A stretch of 64,000 nt of DNA from Proteiniclasticum sp043951855 (GTDB lineage: Bacteria > Bacillota > Clostridia > Clostridiales > Clostridiaceae), in the NCBI RefSeq assembly GCF_043951855.1, contig NZ_JBINJW010000002.1:124001-188000 (forward strand). The letters are read 5' to 3'. The position numbers and the translations under genes were made by a program. The notes beneath the pieces are model-generated. The model did no database searches and was not told where the DNA came from. It was given only the letters and a program-made list of their open reading frames with translations. Of the stretch, positions 53,998 to 63,169 are shown one piece after another; the first letter of the stretch is position 1, and every line of letters starts with the position of its first letter.

Positions 53998-55671
53998 CTA
54001 CAGACCCAGAGCGTTTAGTTCTTCCTTAAATGCCCTATGTCTCTTGTAACGGTTCCTATAACGCTCCGCAAGCTCTATTCTGCTGCCTGTATAGCCTCTG
54101 GACTCCAGCATTTCCCCTAGATTGGTGATGAGAAGCGCTGCTTTATGATAGCTCTGTCTGAACCCGCCACCCACAACAGCGTCCACTCTTTTATCCGTTT
54201 CATCTCTGACCCAATCCATATAGTCTTCAAGTTCTCTTATTTCTTCTACCATGACCTGTTTCCAGTTCATGAAGTCCTGAAGAAGGATTTCCTCGCTGAA
54301 GCCGTACTCAAGTTTCATTAGTGTTTCCTTCCATAGCATATCCGCAGGTTCTGTCTGAGCTTCTTCTTTGTTTAATACAAGAATTAAAAGCGGAACCACC
54401 ACTCCTTTCAGAGAACTGCTCCAGCCAAGAGAAGTGGAATCTGCTTTACACTTCTCGAAAGTCTCATGGAAGCTGCCGCTGAAAAAGTATATCACATCCC
54501 GTTCATGGTCACTGATGCTGTTGGTCGTAAGTTCCCTGCTGAAGGATCTCTCTGCACTATATAGGCGTTTGGGAAGAAGTCCTATTTCTTCTGAAGCAGC
54601 TGTGATAACTTCTCTGAATGCAGGCAGCTGAAAGAGCTTCAAATAACGTGGAAGCGTCGAATCAGAAGAGAATGCAAGTTTCATGAGCCTATGGACAGCT
54701 TCGCTGTCACTCATGTTCAAAGCCAGCTGTATCATTCTGTCACAGATCTCTGCACGGATCACAAGAGAGCCTGGAATCTCCTCCAGAGCTTTCCAGCCGA
54801 TGGCAAGGGCTTCATTCTCTTTCTCTTCTTCCATGTACAGTTCTACACTGCGAAGATACAGTCTGGGGTGAATGTCCTTCAGCGCTCCCGCAAGCCCGGT
54901 TACTTTTTCCACGCCTCCCAGTTCATGGGCCGCTTCGTAAAGAAGTTCTTCCGCCCGGTCTCCGGAGATTTCCGAGAGGAAATCGATCCATTCTTGGAGG
55001 AAGGTTTCCCTGCCCTTCAGTTCTTCTGAGGTGACGGACCAGAAGTCCCTGAGCTTCAGCTTATGCGCTCGAGGCTGTGAGAGCATCTCATAGAAGTCTT
55101 CCGCTCTTTCACGCTTTTCTTTACAATCATAGACGGCAAGAAGTCTGGAGAGCGTAAAGAAGGCTTCATCCACTTGAATGATTTCCTCATCCACAAGATC
55201 TGAAAAACTCATCTCCATGCATTCTCCAGACTCCTCTTCTATGGCTGTGACGGCTGTGCCTAGAGTGGCATCGTAAAGGGCAAGGGCTTCCTCATAGTAC
55301 TTTCCCTGCAGAAGTTTTTCTGCCAGAAGAACCCCTTCTTTCATTCTACTGCCGATTCCTTCTTTATCCCTGTACAGAATTTCATAACCTGTATCCCAGG
55401 GATAGTCCTCATCTGTTTCATCATAGCTGCATTCCAGATAGAGAATGCCTTGATTGACTTCCCCTAGCCATTTAAGAAAGGACATCACTTCATCCTGGTT
55501 CATCAGGATGGGCAGAGGAGAGATTTCTTTCTTTCCCATCAGCTTCAGAAAAGCTTTCTCATACTTCTCCTCTTGACGTCTTGCCAGACTGAGAATCAGC
55601 GTATCTTTTTCTTTTTCCGTCAGCTTCTCCAGAAGACTTTCCACCTCAGTCATATAGGCCTTATCGCGCAT
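53998..55671 (-). CDS. alpha-solenoid (TPR-like) partner of the primase-helicase
   Basis: 557 residues from the ATG at 55671, with GGAGG six bases upstream. Almost wholly helical and acidic, with pairs of helices such as LLQGKYYEEALALYDATLG (about 127) and AIGWKALEEIPGSLVIRAE (about 292) that read as tetratricopeptide/solenoid repeats. The C-terminus (FRQSYHKAALLITNLGEM, then RYRNRYKRHRAFKEEL) resembles the tails of solenoid proteins linked to SWIM or helicase genes. No catalytic motif is seen. Probably a scaffold or sensor for the adjacent primase-helicase. Confidence 0.65.
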   Translation of the reverse strand: MRDKAYMTEVESLLEKLTEKEKDTLILSLARRQEEKYEKAFLKLMGKKEISPLPILMNQDEVMSFLKWLGEVNQGILYLECSYDETDEDYPWDTGYEILYRDKEGIGSRMKEGVLLAEKLLQGKYYEEALALYDATLGTAVTAIEEESGECMEMSFSDLVDEEIIQVDEAFFTLSRLLAVYDCKEKRERAEDFYEMLSQPRAHKLKLRDFWSVTSEELKGRETFLQEWIDFLSEISGDRAEELLYEAAHELGGVEKVTGLAGALKDIHPRLYLRSVELYMEEEKENEALAIGWKALEEIPGSLVIRAEICDRMIQLALNMSDSEAVHRLMKLAFSSDSTLPRYLKLFQLPAFREVITAASEEIGLLPKRLYSAERSFSRELTTNSISDHERDVIYFFSGSFHETFEKCKADSTSLGWSSSLKGVVVPLLILVLNKEEAQTEPADMLWKETLMKLEYGFSEEILLQDFMNWKQVMVEEIRELEDYMDWVRDETDKRVDAVVGGGFRQSYHKAALLITNLGEMLESRGYTGSRIELAERYRNRYKRHRAFKEELNALGL

Positions 55672-55834
55672 GGTGCACCTCCACTTCAATTTCTGTTTTA
55701 CAGATCCGTAATTGATTACTTCCTGGCAGCAGTAATTCCATGGAGCAAAGCACCTGCTCTTTCCCCATGGAAATCATGTTCTCCTTGATGTACCTGTCTC
55801 TATATAAACTATACTTCCTCAGGGCATGGTTCAC
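55661..55834 (-). CDS. small ORF between the two cassette genes
   Basis: 57 codons from a GTG at 55834 (MNHALRKYSLYRDRYIKENM...) to TAA at 55661, which overlaps the start of the solenoid gene by 11 bp, a common sign of coupling. Only a weak AGGA precedes the GTG. I recognise no family; it could be a leader peptide, a small partner or a decayed end. Confidence 0.35.
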   Translation of the reverse strand: MNHALRKYSLYRDRYIKENMISMGKEQVLCSMELLLPGSNQLRICKTEIEVEVHHAR

Positions 55835-55884
55835 AATGGATATCCTGTCTTTTTATAAGCAAACCCATCCTCTCAAGCGAATAT

Positions 55885-56919
55885 TCATTCATAATAGAGT
55901 TCCAGTTCAGTATTGAGACCTTGTACTTTTTCTGAAGTGCTGCTGTCTTGCTTATGACCTATAATCCTCCCGAGGATTCTGGGACTTCTGCAGAAAGTGC
56001 GCTCTATACGCTCACCTTTTTCTACTCTGATCTGAAAGACCCTTGCAGCTGTTCCAAAATCATATAGAATCCGTTCTCTTTCCAGATCCCGAACCAGGAG
56101 ATATCTGCTTAGAAAATCTGTAAGTTCTTCCTGGCTTCTGATGGTGCAAGCACTCTCATCACTTATAAACATATGTTCTTTTTCGGGCAAAAAAGAAGAC
56201 ATCGTGTTCTGCATGCCGGATGAAATGATATACTCATAGTCATCCATCCAGTATGCATCGATATCAAATCCTAGGAGTAAGCCTATGATTTCGTGCAGCT
56301 GATAGGTAGGAAACCATTCAGGGACCGCCATGATTACAGTATGATTCTCTTCCTTCCTTCTGAAGCGGATCCTGAACTCATAGGCTTTCTGATCGATTAC
56401 AGGTCTTTCATATCGTTCTTCCAGGTATGTTATGAGACGCTGGGAAGGTATGATGAGATCCTTTCCTTTTTTCACCGGAATTCTGTTGATGTTCTTTTGT
56501 ACCAGGTTCTTAAGATAGCGCTTATCTCCTGCATGCTCCATCATCTCTTTCAGGATTTTAGCTTTCGTCTTCATTGACCTTACGTCCATCCTGTTTATAA
56601 GATTATGATACGTGATCCCTTGATCCACACCCAGAAAATCTCGTTCGATTTCATCTGGGATTCCTTCTCTTCTTAAGGAATCGTATGCTGCATCCAGGAT
56701 CTCTTTCTCCAATTCAGTTTGTGAAAGGCCGGATTTGATTTTTGCTGCAATGGAGTACTGCGTCTCTCTATGGGTAAGGAGCAGATACTCTTCTTTTTCA
56801 ATCATGAACTTCTGTCCCGTGAACACATCTTCTGGTTGCCTAGAAGGCATGGGATGCGAGGCTTCCACCGAATGGATCTCCGCTATAGCATTCTTTCCCG
56901 ATATGATATAGATCTTCAC
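55885..56919 (-). CDS. PRiA4_ORF3-like domain protein of the primase-helicase cassette
   Basis: 344 residues. The second half (about 180-320) has YEFRIRFRRKEENHTVIMAV (about 180), TYQLHEIIGLLLGFD (about 210) and ILYDFGTAARVFQIRVEK (about 286), which follow the pattern of plasmid pRiA4b ORF-3-like domains (L-H-x-x-I-x-x-A-x-G-W and Y-D-F-G-D). Here the usual aspartate after Y-D-F-G is threonine. The N-terminal half is helical and unassigned. First gene of the cassette that also holds the solenoid protein and the helicase. Function unknown. Confidence 0.6.
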   Translation of the reverse strand: MKIYIISGKNAIAEIHSVEASHPMPSRQPEDVFTGQKFMIEKEEYLLLTHRETQYSIAAKIKSGLSQTELEKEILDAAYDSLRREGIPDEIERDFLGVDQGITYHNLINRMDVRSMKTKAKILKEMMEHAGDKRYLKNLVQKNINRIPVKKGKDLIIPSQRLITYLEERYERPVIDQKAYEFRIRFRRKEENHTVIMAVPEWFPTYQLHEIIGLLLGFDIDAYWMDDYEYIISSGMQNTMSSFLPEKEHMFISDESACTIRSQEELTDFLSRYLLVRDLERERILYDFGTAARVFQIRVEKGERIERTFCRSPRILGRIIGHKQDSSTSEKVQGLNTELELYYE

Positions 56920-57060
56920 AATAATCTCAACTCCAATTTATAGATCAACAGAAATATTGTTTCTTTATTCTTCCATAGAGTAATACTATTTGATTAAGCA
57001 GCACTATTTTGGTATATTGGTTAACGTTGTCTTGTTTCACTTTGCAGATGAGGTTGGTTA

Positions 57061-58018
57061 CATGAAGAAAGAGTTAAAGAATAATCCCATTCTAGGGATC
57101 TTGAACAGTTTATACGAAAACGGCATCAAGCCGAGAAAGCGTGCTCTGTTTCTCCTGGTTCGAAAATATGCGGAATACCTGCCCATCAAAACGCTGTGCA
57201 GATATTTTTCTGTTTCCCGTTCTGGGTACTATAAGTGGTATAAACGCAGTCAGGAAGAAAATCCCAATGAAGATATCATACGTATGATGAGAAATATCAG
57301 GCATGCACATAAATTTGAAAGCTATGGGTATCGCAAAATGCATAAAGTTCTTGAGAAATCATTCCCTCTTCTTGGAGAGAAGAGAGTCTACAGACTGATG
57401 AAGGAGAATGGACTTCTCAGCAGCAGTATCCATTCCAGAAAAAAGTCGATTTTCAGAAGAGCTTTGAAATCCTATCCGAATCTTGTCAACAGACATTATT
57501 TCGCTGATGCACCCAACCAGATTCTCTGCACCGATATCACAGAGATTATCACTTCGGAAGGTAAAGTCTTTCTCTGCACCGTACTGGATCTTTATGATCG
57601 CAGCATCCTTGCATTCCAGATTTATAAAGATCAGTCTGTGAGGCTTGTAAAGGCCACCATCCGAAAAGCTCTGGAGAAAACAGGAACATCCGCTTCAACA
57701 ATACCAGTTATTTTTCATTCCGACCGCGGTACCCAGTTTGTTTCCAAACAGATTCGTGATCTGATCTCAAATAGCAACGGGAGAACATCCTATTCAAAAC
57801 CCGGGACTCCTGGTGATAATGCAGCGATGGAATCTTTCTTCAGTTCTCTGAAGAAGGAGTTTGTCTACCTCTATGATTTCGAAAACATTGAAGAAGTTCA
57901 GCTGGGTATTGCAGCCTATATCGATTTCTATAACAATATAAGAATACACAGCTTCAATGATTACAGAAGTCCTTATGAGAAGCGGACCGAGTATTATGCC
58001 AACTTGCCTTCTATCTAG
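57061..58018 (+). CDS. IS3-family transposase (OrfB-type)
   Basis: 318 residues from the ATG at 57061 after GAGG; the frame is open from 56990. An HTH_21 region (YGYRKMHKVLEKSF, about 85) precedes the rve integrase core with the D-D-E residues in CTDITEI, FHSDRGTQF and AAMESFFSSLKKE. No OrfA is present upstream, where the cassette gene ends at 56919, and I could not find terminal repeats close by, so the element appears incomplete. Confidence 0.9.
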
Positions 58019-58089
58019 AAAATTGAAACCATAAGTTCGTTTCTTGAAGCACGAAAAGCCCTATTATTTCATAAGTAAGTTGATTTATC

Positions 58090-58130
58090 GAAGCACTCTC
58101 AGCAAAGGACTCCTTGGCTGGGAGTGCTTC
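58090..58130 (+). terminator. hairpin after the IS3 transposase
   Basis: GAAGCACTC...GAGTGCTTC with an inner CAGC/GCTG pairing, 71 bp after the transposase stop; the T-tract is poor. Confidence 0.55.
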
Positions 58131-58263
58131 GGTTGCATTGACTTATAATTTTGGTGCTTTTCTTAACTAAATTGCATCCCTATGGTTTAAATGATATATC
58201 CTTCTCAAATGAAGTGCAGATGAAATTCTCACTTCTTTTCTTACGCACTTTTCCGCCCTTGAA

Positions 58264-58373
58264 AAGTGGACACTTTACATATAGTACGTAAAGAATTAAA
58301 TTTCTCTTAACTGGAAGATGCTTATTGCAAGGCTTAGCAGCGGTTTTTTACCCAAAACTTGGAGTGTCCACTT
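58264..58373. repeat. IS-end-like inverted repeat truncating an ImmA gene
   Basis: AAGTGGACACT (58264-58274) and its complement AGTGTCCACTT (58363-58373) face each other across 88 bp. Such GTGTCCACTT strings are common at ends of IS3-family elements. The right arm lies just where homology of the ImmA fragment stops. Confidence 0.45.
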
Positions 58374-58523
58374 TATTAGGTTAGACCCAATTTTTCTTGG
58401 CTCTTTTAGGAGTGCCGATTTATAATCCTTCAGCAGCATCTCCGCCAGTTCATCAAGCTCCACGTCCTTGATTACAGGTGTGTTGCTCTTCTTGTCTATT
58501 TTATTCCATCGGAATTCAATCAA
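58296..58523 (-). pseudogene. ImmA/IrrE metallopeptidase, N-terminal fragment
   Basis: The first 45 residues of a 75-codon frame (VELDELAEMLLKDYKSALLKEPR) match the N-terminal helices of ImmA/IrrE family peptidases. Thereafter the frame runs into the inverted-repeat element, and the H-E-x-x-H protease core is missing. The XRE regulator at 60598-61005 is the usual upstream partner; an ISL3 element now separates them. Confidence 0.6.
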
Positions 58524-58922
58524 AACTGATCACCACTCTTTCGCATTCTTGTCGGGATAAAGCAACCGCGCCTAATACGGGCTTTATTAACAACAAATGT
58601 TTGTATTCGGTATTACGTCTTTGCTTCAAAATATATGTCTTTAATACTCTCTAATAAATAATTTGGCTATATAATCTAACTTGAAATAAGTGGTTTTAAA
58701 TTATTTTAAAATATTATTCAATGGTTTTATTTTTTCTCTACTAGGCTCGTTAAGTTTTTGATTATCGTTTTGAGGGCATATTCACATTTTATATAATTGA
58801 TCTTCTTTTTGATTAGCTCTTATTTTTATTATTCTTTTTTTTTGAGTGATTTTCATTTTAATTGATTTTCATTTTATAAGTATTCACATATAATCGATTT
58901 TCTTGAAATTGATTTTCTCACT
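58524..58922. other. AT-rich non-coding stretch
   Basis: No gene or RNA signal seen. It contains a 16-bp direct duplication based on TGATTTTCATTTTA at about 58850-58880 and many ATTGATTTT-like words. Confidence 0.5.
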
Positions 58923-58933
58923 TTAATTTGGGC

Positions 58934-60340
58934 TCAATCATAAATTTTGTGGGATGGTGGGTTCCTGACATAAGCCTTCCGACTAATATCGAATAGCTTG
59001 AGGAAGAAGTATTCATCATCAGGATAGCCATATCCCTGACGCCGTAATGTTTTGATCTTGTTGTTGATCCCCTCGATCGGACCATTCGAAATTCGGTAGG
59101 TCGCAAATGCAATGATTCCCTCGAAGTGTCTGTCCATAAGGCGACCGAACCACTGCAGGTGCTTATTCTCCGAAGCATAACAGATTTCCATGATCTCGAT
59201 TATCAGGCTTGCCATCTCAGGCTCACGGGGAGCCTTGTAGGCTTCCGACAGCATCTCCTTGATGATATCCAGCGTAAACAGGAGCTTGTTTTCCCTGATG
59301 AGCTGGTCGTATTTCTCCTCGCTGCCTGGCTTGCGAATGACCTCCGGTTTTTGAAAGAGTAAGCCGCTCTTTGAAAGCACCTTACCATCTGCTGCCTCCC
59401 GGTCTTTACGCTTCAGGGTCTCCCGGGAGGACATCAGAATGTAGCGGGTCTTCTTGAGGGACTCTGCGTCTTTGGATCTACCATCCTCTTCGAGACGTCT
59501 CTGTTCGTCTTTTCGGACTTCTGAGACCACCTTGTCATTAAAGTTCTTGATGATGTGGAAGTGGTCGAAAACCGGCTGTATGTGTGGACACTTTTCCTCA
59601 AAGGCTTCCTGGAAATCCGAGTTCATGTCAGAGGCGACAGCCTCTACACCGTTCATCCATTCAAGGCCTACGTGGTCTATGAAATCAAAGACGACCTGCT
59701 TGCGCTTGCCGTGGGCGATCCAGAGGATATGCCCGGTCTGTAGGTCGATGATGTGCGTGGCGTAGCGGTGACCATTATGGAGCTTGAACTCGTCAATGCT
59801 GAGGCACCTGGCCTGCCGCTCTGGTTTGATGAGCGTTGTACCATCGATGGTATATTTATCCTTCAGACGCTTCAGATCGATCGTCTTGACGGTGTTCTTG
59901 CCAAGGCCTGTGATCTCAGCAACTTGTTTGAGCGTATAGCTTCCGGCGGCGAGAAGATCCCTTGTATACTGCAAAAGCTCTGCCGTGATCCGGTGGCCTT
60001 GAGCCTGAAACGGCACTTGCTGGATCTTTGTAGTCTTGCATGCCGGGCACAGGAACTGCTTCTTTTCGAATTCAAGGAAGCTGTAATTCTGTCCAAAGTT
60101 AAGATGCCAGAGATTACACGAGAACGTGTTGTGTATGTGCATCACCCCACCGCACTCCTGGCAGATGCGGTCCGAATCATTTACCTCGAGGACACCCCGG
60201 AGGCGAAACACTCCCCTACCAGAGGATGAATCATGCAGTATGCTATCGGTATTGGTGAAGCCAGACAGAAAAGATGGGAAACGCAGGTAACTTTGGGAAC
60301 TGGTTATTGTACTGATCTGTTCTTTTTGTGTATAATTCAT
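58934..60340 (-). CDS. ISL3-family transposase
   Basis: 468 residues. A zinc-ribbon-like N-terminus (CQECGGVMHIHNTFSC, CPACKTTKIQ) and a DDE_Tnp_ISL3 core (SIDEFKLHNGHRYATHIID, AVASDMNSDFQEAF, VFDHFHIIKNFN) with the C-terminal SNGPIEGINNKIKTLRRQGYGY identify the family. The stop codon lies 3 bp inside the left end of the element. All family motifs look intact, so it may be active. Confidence 0.95.
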   Translation of the reverse strand: MNYTQKEQISTITSSQSYLRFPSFLSGFTNTDSILHDSSSGRGVFRLRGVLEVNDSDRICQECGGVMHIHNTFSCNLWHLNFGQNYSFLEFEKKQFLCPACKTTKIQQVPFQAQGHRITAELLQYTRDLLAAGSYTLKQVAEITGLGKNTVKTIDLKRLKDKYTIDGTTLIKPERQARCLSIDEFKLHNGHRYATHIIDLQTGHILWIAHGKRKQVVFDFIDHVGLEWMNGVEAVASDMNSDFQEAFEEKCPHIQPVFDHFHIIKNFNDKVVSEVRKDEQRRLEEDGRSKDAESLKKTRYILMSSRETLKRKDREAADGKVLSKSGLLFQKPEVIRKPGSEEKYDQLIRENKLLFTLDIIKEMLSEAYKAPREPEMASLIIEIMEICYASENKHLQWFGRLMDRHFEGIIAFATYRISNGPIEGINNKIKTLRRQGYGYPDDEYFFLKLFDISRKAYVRNPPSHKIYD

Positions 60341-60342
60341 TT

Positions 60343-60407
60343 AGAGCCTCCGCTGTGATTGGATTTGTGTCTCTGGAACGATGTATTTCAATCATAGCGG
60401 AGGTTCT
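60343..60407 (-). repeat. stem-loop upstream of the ISL3 transposase
   Basis: Arms of 19 bp with 2 mismatches (CCTCCGCT core) flank 27 nt immediately before the transposase start. It may block read-through translation from outside promoters. Confidence 0.55.
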
Positions 60408-60597
60408 TAATTTATTCTATTGTTTTAACAGATATTAAAACGAAGGTTCAATGGGTCAATCCTACAGTTTTTGTGATTGACCCTTAATTTGACTTATCAT
60501 TTTTTAATTTTGCTTTTACTTTTTTATTTAGCTTTCATTTCTAATTGATCTTCTCTTAAATTATCCATTGCCCATTATAAAATATGTTTTACTCTTT

Positions 60598-61005
60598 TCA
60601 TTCGCTAGTATTATTCTTCTTTTCCATATCTCTTATAAACTGTTTCCAATCATCCTCACTTATCTTTCCTGCGTTAGATTGCCTTAAGGCGAGTCTCGCC
60701 ATATCCCCTATTTCACCATACATCATGATATCTTCAATATCCGATGGCACCTCACCGCGATCCCTGGCTGCAAGGTCATACATCATTGCTTTTTCTTCAT
60801 CATCGAGATCAAATAGTTCTGCGAACAGTTCCATCTTGTCCTTATCAAAGGGCTTCCTTCTGTTATTTTCAACATCGCTTAGAAATGAAAGAGATATTCC
60901 GAGCATTTTAGAAACTTCTTTTAGTGTTAGTTCATCTGGATGTTCTTGTCTCTTCTTCTTAATGAAATCTCCAAACCTAATATATTTTTCTCTCACGATT
61001 TGCAC
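60598..61005 (-). CDS. XRE-family transcriptional regulator
   Basis: 135 residues with an N-terminal helix-turn-helix (LKEVSKMLGISLSFLSDVENNRRKP, about 25-49) and a helical acidic tail. AGGAGG precedes the start. Proteins of this type are usually followed by an ImmA/IrrE peptidase that cleaves them, as in ICEBs1-like elements. The partner here survives only as a fragment beyond the ISL3 insertion, so the switch may be locked. Confidence 0.88.
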   Translation of the reverse strand: MQIVREKYIRFGDFIKKKRQEHPDELTLKEVSKMLGISLSFLSDVENNRRKPFDKDKMELFAELFDLDDEEKAMMYDLAARDRGEVPSDIEDIMMYGEIGDMARLALRQSNAGKISEDDWKQFIRDMEKKNNTSE

Positions 61006-61127
61006 CTCCTTTCATTCTGAGGTGAACTGTTGAAAATAATATTCTCTCGTTCATCTTTTATCATTTACTCATATTTCACCTTATAGCGTAATTATACTAC
61101 AAAAAAATGTTGTGGTCAATACCCATT

Positions 61128-61865
61128 TCACAAATTTGCGTAAAAATTATATTTCGAATACATCACTTCAGGAAGTTCATCCCAAAATTGAATAATTGCA
61201 TCACAGTAAATCTCATACTCACTGTCATCAATATTAAGTACTCGTTCTCCAAGTGTTGTTTTGTACAAATCAAGCAAATCAGTTGATATAACTCCTGCAT
61301 CAAAGTAGTCTGGCCTTAGTTCTTTCAACTTTGTAGCAGACCAACCTTCTCCATGTTTTATGACGTTGGCTAGCAATCTTAGTTCTTCAATCTTAGACCA
61401 GGAAATGAGTTTCTCTAAGTCTTGTCCAAATTCATTGAACTCTTCTTTTATATCATCGATTCCACGGGTGCAGAAGCCTGCAAAATCAACGTCATTACCT
61501 TTCTTATCGATAAATTTATGAGTCCTCGTCACTTCTTCAAAGACAAATTTTCTAACTTGCTGTTCCCAGAATTGATATAGGGTTGAGATCCACATTAATC
61601 TCATATTGTACTGCATGAGTGACATACTCTCATAATGTTCGAGTCCTGCTTCCCATGCCATCTCTGCATAGTCTGCAGGATCATCGCTCTCAGGATTAAA
61701 ATACCTTCCAAGATCCTCATATTTCTCATCAGCAATAGCCTGTGACTCTTCCTCTAACGATGAGAATATCGGTATAACTCTTTCAACATATGTCTTAGCA
61801 AATGTCTCATATGGTTCTTTCAGCGTTTTTCGTATTCGATTATCTAAATACAACTGCGCTCTCAT
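61128..61865 (-). CDS. hypothetical protein, possibly HEPN-like
   Basis: 245 residues, mostly helical and acidic. RLLANVIKHGEGW (about 165-177) resembles the R-x-x-x-x-x-H pattern of HEPN nucleases and of hypothetical proteins from defence islands, and MRLMWISTLYQFWEQQVRKFVFE (about 87-109) reads as a long helix of the same bundle. Not recognised as a named family. The next gene upstream starts 50 bp away and may share the transcript. Confidence 0.5.
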   Translation of the reverse strand: MRAQLYLDNRIRKTLKEPYETFAKTYVERVIPIFSSLEEESQAIADEKYEDLGRYFNPESDDPADYAEMAWEAGLEHYESMSLMQYNMRLMWISTLYQFWEQQVRKFVFEEVTRTHKFIDKKGNDVDFAGFCTRGIDDIKEEFNEFGQDLEKLISWSKIEELRLLANVIKHGEGWSATKLKELRPDYFDAGVISTDLLDLYKTTLGERVLNIDDSEYEIYCDAIIQFWDELPEVMYSKYNFYANL

Positions 61866-61915
61866 AGTTTCACCACCAATTAAAATGACTCATCTTTCCT
61901 CAAATAGCACTTCTT

Positions 61916-63031
61916 TTACTTATATTTATCAGACGCTTTGTAATAGAAATACAGATTGTTTCTTTTTATTTGTTTGTTCTTTTCAGATGTTTTATATCCG
62001 GCCTTGGTTAATTCAGATAGCCCAAAAGCTCCTGCAGCTAAGAGTTCGGGGTTGATAGTTGTATCTGTCCCATTTGTTGATATATATGTTGCAGAAGAAA
62101 TGATAACTGATCCAATAAAGCTCTTCAATTTATCATCTGATAGCAAAGAACCAAAGAGATTTTTATATATCCTGTTATCATCCACCTGTTCCTTCAATTC
62201 AAGTATTGCAGGTTCTACATGTTTGATAAAAACTTGTTCGCAATTCAAATCAAATTCGCTATCCCAAGGTAGAACGGTAATTTCTTCTGAATAAGTCAAA
62301 ATAGCGGCTCTAAATCTGACTAAATATCTATCTAATTCTCGCCTAAGATCAATTATTTCATCCATTGATGCTGAATCAAAAGCTGGTAGCTCTATCATTA
62401 ACTTGCGAGCTAATCCTGATGTGATAATATTTTTTCTTTCGATTTTTGAAATGTCATCTTGTATTACATTTCTATAGTTGGTAATTAAATCACCCAACCT
62501 ATGGTCTAACAGTGGATATGCCTGCTTCATACTGTTACTTACACTAAAGATATACTCATTAATAAAATTATCATCCACCAAGCTAGAGTTATTAAACTTT
62601 TGAACAATTAGTCTGTTTTCTCTCTTTAGTCTATTAATATCATTAATTTCATCAGCACCTAAAATTTCATTTAGTTTTTCCATTATTTCGTCATAAGTTT
62701 GTTTTAGCTGTCTTCTTGTTTCTAATTTATATTTTATAGGAGCATTTCTATATGATTTTGAAGCGACGATATTCTTGAAATCATAAATTGGTGTGCTTTG
62801 CTCGGCAAAGCTTGAATCCGCCATTTCACAAAAAGGAAGTAACTTAATGATGCTATTCACGATTGCTAACTCGTTGTTTTTAGCATTAACGTTTACCGTT
62901 ATTGCATCATATAATTGATACATCGGGCTTATTAATGTTATCTTATCTCCATACAAAGCCGCAACCTTTAGCAAGTCAACTTCACTAAGTTTGTTTTCGA
63001 TATCTGGATATCCTCCAACTACAAAATCCAC
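61916..63031 (-). CDS. hypothetical protein of the accessory island
   Basis: 371 residues with no signal peptide. Helical, with long charged helices (about 100-160) and a more hydrophobic C-terminal segment (FIGSVIISSATYI then LLAAGAFGLSELTKAGY). I recognise no domain. It is AT-rich like its neighbours and lies between two HEPN-like candidates, suggesting a role in the same conflict or mobile context. Confidence 0.55.
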   Translation of the reverse strand: MDFVVGGYPDIENKLSEVDLLKVAALYGDKITLISPMYQLYDAITVNVNAKNNELAIVNSIIKLLPFCEMADSSFAEQSTPIYDFKNIVASKSYRNAPIKYKLETRRQLKQTYDEIMEKLNEILGADEINDINRLKRENRLIVQKFNNSSLVDDNFINEYIFSVSNSMKQAYPLLDHRLGDLITNYRNVIQDDISKIERKNIITSGLARKLMIELPAFDSASMDEIIDLRRELDRYLVRFRAAILTYSEEITVLPWDSEFDLNCEQVFIKHVEPAILELKEQVDDNRIYKNLFGSLLSDDKLKSFIGSVIISSATYISTNGTDTTINPELLAAGAFGLSELTKAGYKTSEKNKQIKRNNLYFYYKASDKYK

Positions 63032-63169
63032 AAATACACCTCCTCAATGCTATAACTCTGACTGATGCTTATCTTATTCATCTTCTCCTCGATGCTCCAC
63101 ATTCATAACATCAACCCAATCTTCCTCAACGTATACCATCCCGACAATCTATGATATTTCTTATTTCTT

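Larger units (their letters stand above)
58931..60483 (-). mobile_element. complete ISL3-family insertion sequence
   Basis: 1553 bp. Imperfect terminal inverted repeats GGCTCAATCATAAATTTTGT (left, 58931) and GGGTCAATCACAAAAACTGT (right, read inward from 60483) enclose one transposase. The 8-bp TTAATTTG is present directly outside both ends (58923-58930 and 60484-60491), the target duplication size of the ISL3 family. Confidence 0.92.

Noticed and set aside
58850..58890. short direct repeats as a CRISPR or origin iteron
   Set aside because: Only two adjacent AT-rich copies; simple duplication explains them.
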